The position numbers and the translations under genes are program-made. DNA of 64,000 nt from Streptomyces sp. NBC_01471 (GTDB taxonomy: Bacteria > Actinomycetota > Actinomycetes > Streptomycetales > Streptomycetaceae): NCBI RefSeq assembly GCF_041438865.1, contig NZ_CP109450.1, positions 3,644,501-3,708,500 of the forward strand, written 5' to 3'. Below, in pieces: positions 61,363-64,000 of this stretch; position 1 is the stretch's first letter, and every line of letters starts with the position of its first letter. The notes beneath the pieces were generated by a model. The model saw only the letters and a program-made list of their open reading frames with translations, ran no database searches and was not told where the DNA came from.

Positions 61363-62820
61363 TTATCGGGCGGAAGCGGCGGGCCGCAGGCGGCGGGAGA
61401 CCAGCGTGCCGGCCAGCGCGAGCACCGCAGTGAGCAGGAACGTGCAGGACAGGGCGGTGCGGGTGGACCCGTCGTAGTCGTGCGCGAGGGCGATGGCGGC
61501 GCCGCCCAGGCCGGCGAGCACAGCGGTGGCGAGAGTCTGGGAGAGCTGGAGCGCCCCGCTGACCTCGCCCTGCCGTTCCGCGGGCGCCTGTTCCATGGTG
61601 TCGGTGGTGGAGGCGTTGAACGCGATGCCCATGCCGACCCCGCCGATGGCCCAGCCCGCTACGGCGATCAGAGCCGGCACCGCGTCGGAGAGCACCCCCA
61701 GGGCCATGACCAGGACGCCGACCAGCAGAACGGCGAAGCCGAGCGCCACACCGGAGCTGCGCCCGCCCGCCCCCTTGCCGTCCCGCTTCGCCTGCAGCAT
61801 GGAACCGACCACCCAGGTGATCGCACCCGCGGAGAGCCCGAGACCGGCTTCGGTGGCGCTCACATCGCGCAGTTCCTGGAGGCCGAGGGGCAGGAACGCC
61901 TCGCTGCCGAAGTAGACGGCGCACAGCAGGAAGCGGATGCCGATGCCGGCGCCGACGCCGGGCCGCAGGCTCAGCGTCCCCTCCGGGACCACGTGCCGCA
62001 GGGCCAGCACGCCGACGACCGCGCCCACCACGGCGAGCGGGATGAGCAGGGCCAGGTTCTTCAGAAGCAGCGCCTGGAGCAGCAGGGCGGTGCCCGCGGT
62101 GAGCAGCACGCTCATGGCCAGGGGGCCCTTCCACCAGGGCTGGGCCGGACCGGCCTCTGCCGCCTGGTGGGTGCGGTCGAGCTTGCGCAGGCCCGGCAGG
62201 GTCAGGGTGGCGGCGATCGCGATGAGCGGCAGCATGAGCAGGAAGACCCCGCGCCAGCTCGTGAGGTCCGCGAGGGTGCTCGCGATGACCGGGCCGATCA
62301 GGGACGGGATGGTCCACGCGGAGGAGAGCAGGGCGAACATCCGGGCCCGGAGCCGCTCGGGATAGGCGAGCCCGATCACCGTGTACGCCATGCTCATGAC
62401 AGCACCGATCCCGAGGCCCTGGCAGAACCGCCCGAGCAGGAACAGCGGCCAGTTCACGGCCGCCCCGGCCACCGCACAGCCCGCCGCGAACACGAGCATG
62501 CCCAGCGCCATCGGCCGCCACGGGCCGCTGCGGTCGGCGGCCCGGCCCGCGATCACGGTGCCGATGATGTTGGCCAGCATCAGCGCGGACAGGCCCCAGC
62601 CGTAGGCGCCCAGACCGTCCAGTTTCCGGGCGATGCCGGGCAGCACGGTGGCCACGCCCAGCGACTCGAACGCGACCATGCTCACGGAGAGGATGACGCC
62701 GAGCGTCAGGGCCCGATAGGGGCCGGAGAAGACACTCTCCGCCGCCTCGGCCCCCTCCGCGACCGGTGGCGTGGCCGGCTCGCCGCCCTTGCGTGCTGTG
62801 TCATCGATGCCCTGGGACAC
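61363..62820 (-). CDS. MFS exporter of the azapteridine cluster
   Basis: The 485-aa protein has about 12-14 hydrophobic helices and the MFS signature loop (GLSALMLANIIGTVIAGRAA, then DRSGPWRPMALG). LGRFCQGLGIGAVMSMAYTV resembles motif C of drug:H+ antiporters. It probably exports the toxic product, taking the role of the RND pump ToxFGHI in Burkholderia. GTG 62820 has GGAGG upstream. It is divergent from the TetR gene across the operator palindrome. Confidence 0.88.
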   Translation of the reverse strand: MSQGIDDTARKGGEPATPPVAEGAEAAESVFSGPYRALTLGVILSVSMVAFESLGVATVLPGIARKLDGLGAYGWGLSALMLANIIGTVIAGRAADRSGPWRPMALGMLVFAAGCAVAGAAVNWPLFLLGRFCQGLGIGAVMSMAYTVIGLAYPERLRARMFALLSSAWTIPSLIGPVIASTLADLTSWRGVFLLMLPLIAIAATLTLPGLRKLDRTHQAAEAGPAQPWWKGPLAMSVLLTAGTALLLQALLLKNLALLIPLAVVGAVVGVLALRHVVPEGTLSLRPGVGAGIGIRFLLCAVYFGSEAFLPLGLQELRDVSATEAGLGLSAGAITWVVGSMLQAKRDGKGAGGRSSGVALGFAVLLVGVLVMALGVLSDAVPALIAVAGWAIGGVGMGIAFNASTTDTMEQAPAERQGEVSGALQLSQTLATAVLAGLGGAAIALAHDYDGSTRTALSCTFLLTAVLALAGTLVSRRLRPAASAR

Positions 62821-62846
62821 GGAAACCTCCGGCAGATATTTACGTA

Positions 62847-62860
62847 CCGTTCCGGAACGG
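62847..62860. promoter_or_regulatory. Palindromic operator between MFS and TetR genes
   Basis: CCGTTCCGGAACGG is a perfect 14-base palindrome in the 70-base divergent region, a typical TetR-type binding site that could repress both genes. Confidence 0.65.
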
Positions 62861-62878
62861 AACTTAATTCACCATACC

Positions 62879-62884
62879 TATACT
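62879..62884 (+). promoter_or_regulatory. -10 box TATACT of a leaderless tetR transcript
   Basis: TATACT lies 6 bases before ATG 62891, so transcription should start at or beside the start codon. No good -35 box is seen at 17-18 bases; the palindrome occupies that place, which is consistent with autorepression. Confidence 0.5.
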
Positions 62885-62890
62885 GAGGGC

Positions 62891-63550
62891 ATGGAGAACA
62901 CCCCGAGTGGCGCTGTGACCGACAGCCGCGCATCACGTCAGCAACGTTCCGGAAGGCCGCGGGACGAGCGCATCGACGCGTCGGTCCGTGCCGCGGCCAT
63001 GGAGGTCCTCAACGAGTCGGGGTACGGAAAGCTGACGCTGGAGGGGGTGGCCAGCCGCGCCGGTACGAGCAAGCCGGCCCTGCGACGGCGGTGGCGCTCC
63101 CGGCAGCACCTCGTCGTCGACGCGCTGGTCGTCACGGTGGGAACGACACCCACCCCCGACACCGGCTGCACGCACTGCGATCTCATCGCGGGCATCGGCA
63201 CGCTGGGGCAGGCGTTCACCACCACCGTGGGACGGCGGGCGCTGCCGGCCCTCGTGGCCGACCTCGCGGACGACCCGGACCTGGAACGGCTGTTCCTCGA
63301 CAGGTTCTTCCATCCGCGCCGGGCCTCGACAGCCGAAGCCCTGCGCCGCGGGGTCCGCCGTGGTGACATCAAGGCCGACGTCGATATCGATCTGCTTCTG
63401 GACATGCTGGCCTCCACCACCTATTACCGGGTGCTCTTCGGGCATCTACCGGTGACGCCATCGCTCGCGGAGCAGGTGGTCGAGGTCGTACTGGCAGGGG
63501 TAGCCACCGAACAGTGGAGCGGCCGGCACGGAGGTCTCGGCGAAATCTGA
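62891..63550 (+). CDS. TetR-family repressor
   Basis: The 219-aa protein has a TetR helix-turn-helix at about residues 22-75 (ASVRAAAMEVLNESGYGKLT, LEGVASRAGTSKPALRRRWR). Its C-terminal domain is that of the TetR_C_11-like group (FLDRFFHPRRASTAEALRRG, LLLDMLASTTYYRVLFGHLP). It probably binds the adjacent palindrome and controls the exporter in response to the product. ATG 62891 would be leaderless. Confidence 0.85.
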   Translation: MENTPSGAVTDSRASRQQRSGRPRDERIDASVRAAAMEVLNESGYGKLTLEGVASRAGTSKPALRRRWRSRQHLVVDALVVTVGTTPTPDTGCTHCDLIAGIGTLGQAFTTTVGRRALPALVADLADDPDLERLFLDRFFHPRRASTAEALRRGVRRGDIKADVDIDLLLDMLASTTYYRVLFGHLPVTPSLAEQVVEVVLAGVATEQWSGRHGGLGEI

Positions 63551-63609
63551 GCACAAACCGATGACCGGGCGCCGAAGCCGCTCGGACAAGGGATGTGGAG
63601 GGGGTTGCT

Positions 63610-64000
63610 TTGCTGAGCCGACACTGCGAAGTGTCTTTCCTGGAGGAGGCTTTGGCCGCTGCCGAAGCCGGGATGGGCGCCAGCCTGCTGCTGGAAGGAG
63701 GAATCGGCACGGGGAAGTCGTACTTGCTGCGCGCTGCCCTGAGGTCCGCGCGCAGCAGGGGCTTCGAGGCGATATCCGCCCGGGCCAGACAGTCCGAACG
63801 GGCTGTGCCGCACAGCCTGATGTACCAGGTACGGGACCAGTTACTGGGGGCCCTTGGCGGCAAGGAGCCGCCGGGCCCGGCAAACCAGCAGGATCCCTCG
63901 GCGGATCTGCACCACATGGTCGCCACCTGCGCGGCTGCCGCTCCGGTGCTCATCGCACTGGACGATCTGCAGTGGGCGGACGCCCCTTCGCTGCGCTGGC
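63610..64000 (+). CDS. Large LuxR-type ATPase regulator (partial, 5' end)
   Basis: The frame runs off the right edge of the window after about 130 residues. TTG 63610 follows a GGAGGGGG site; the start GTG 63595 is an alternative. The sequence has LSRHCEVSFLEEALAAAEAG, Walker A EGGIGTGKSYLLRAAL and Walker B VLIALDDLQWADAPSLRW, the layout of LAL-type (MalT-like) regulators, which end in a LuxR domain. It would be a pathway-specific activator of the azapteridine cluster (inferred from position). Confidence 0.75.
   Translation, partial: MLSRHCEVSFLEEALAAAEAGMGASLLLEGGIGTGKSYLLRAALRSARSRGFEAISARARQSERAVPHSLMYQVRDQLLGALGGKEPPGPANQQDPSADLHHMVATCAAAAPVLIALDDLQWADAPSLRW

Noticed and set aside
1..64000. 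CRISPR arrays and rRNA genes
   Set aside because: No regularly spaced identical repeats with unique spacers and no rRNA-like sequence were seen.

Overview
The window is high-GC actinobacterial DNA. Its gene content points to Streptomyces: dCTP deaminase, SpoIIE-type phosphatase, GTG and TTG starts, leaderless transcripts, and a Streptomyces-type contractile injection system (CIS). I read it as chromosomal sequence with one integrated mobile element and one biosynthetic cluster. All functional calls come from motifs and gene order; no database search was run.

Region 1 (1-14.9 kb) is most of an extracellular or cytoplasmic CIS locus. On the minus strand it runs tail sheath, tail tube, a tail assembly protein, a 52-aa ORF, a 1232-aa low-complexity protein with about twenty QR motifs, a second tube-like protein, a LysM hub protein and a VgrG spike that leaves the window at base 1. 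Divergent from the sheath is a membrane protein with a C-terminal ricin-like lectin domain, and then, on the minus strand, an AAA+ ATPase, a DUF4255 protein and a LuxR-type regulator.

Region 2 (15.4-17.3 kb) is housekeeping: a phosphoribosyltransferase, dCTP deaminase, a 57-aa zinc-ribbon ORF and tRNA-Gly(CCC).

Region 3 (17,249-39,470) is a 22.2-kb integrative and mobilizable element in the tRNA-Gly gene, bounded by perfect 45-bp repeats. Its core holds a tyrosine integrase, excisionase, XRE regulator, DnaB/RepA-like helicase, an iteron-like array, a membrane protein, an oriT-like hairpin pair, MobC and a relaxase. No FtsK/TraB pump is present. Cargo includes a GNAT acetyltransferase and an MccF-like peptidase (separated by an IS5-type element), a four-gene radical SAM/CYTH operon with its own regulator, a HAD phosphatase, two divergent membrane glycosyltransferases, a lipoprotein and a small secreted protein.

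Region 4 (39.5-44.3 kb) is a decaying defence island immediately beyond attR: McrB with one frameshift, intact McrC, and remnants of an N6-DNA methylase and an AbiEii-type nucleotidyltransferase.

Region 5 (44.3-51.5 kb) holds a SpoIIE phosphatase and a response regulator facing a bacteriophytochrome-like histidine kinase, an SDR oxidoreductase, an anti-sigma-type ATPase and a MerR-like protein.

Region 6 (52.0-64.0 kb) is a toxoflavin/fervenulin-type (pyrimidotriazine, 7-azapteridine) gene cluster. It contains GTP cyclohydrolase II, a WD-repeat protein, two methyltransferases, a secreted SGNH hydrolase, a SUMF1-domain protein, a RibD-type deaminase/reductase, a double flavodoxin-fold protein, an FMN reductase, an MFS exporter, a TetR repressor and the start of a large LuxR-type ATPase regulator. 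Most genes overlap by 4-20 bases and are probably translationally coupled. The combination matches toxA-toxE of Burkholderia plus several extra enzymes, and it is the most interesting system in the window.
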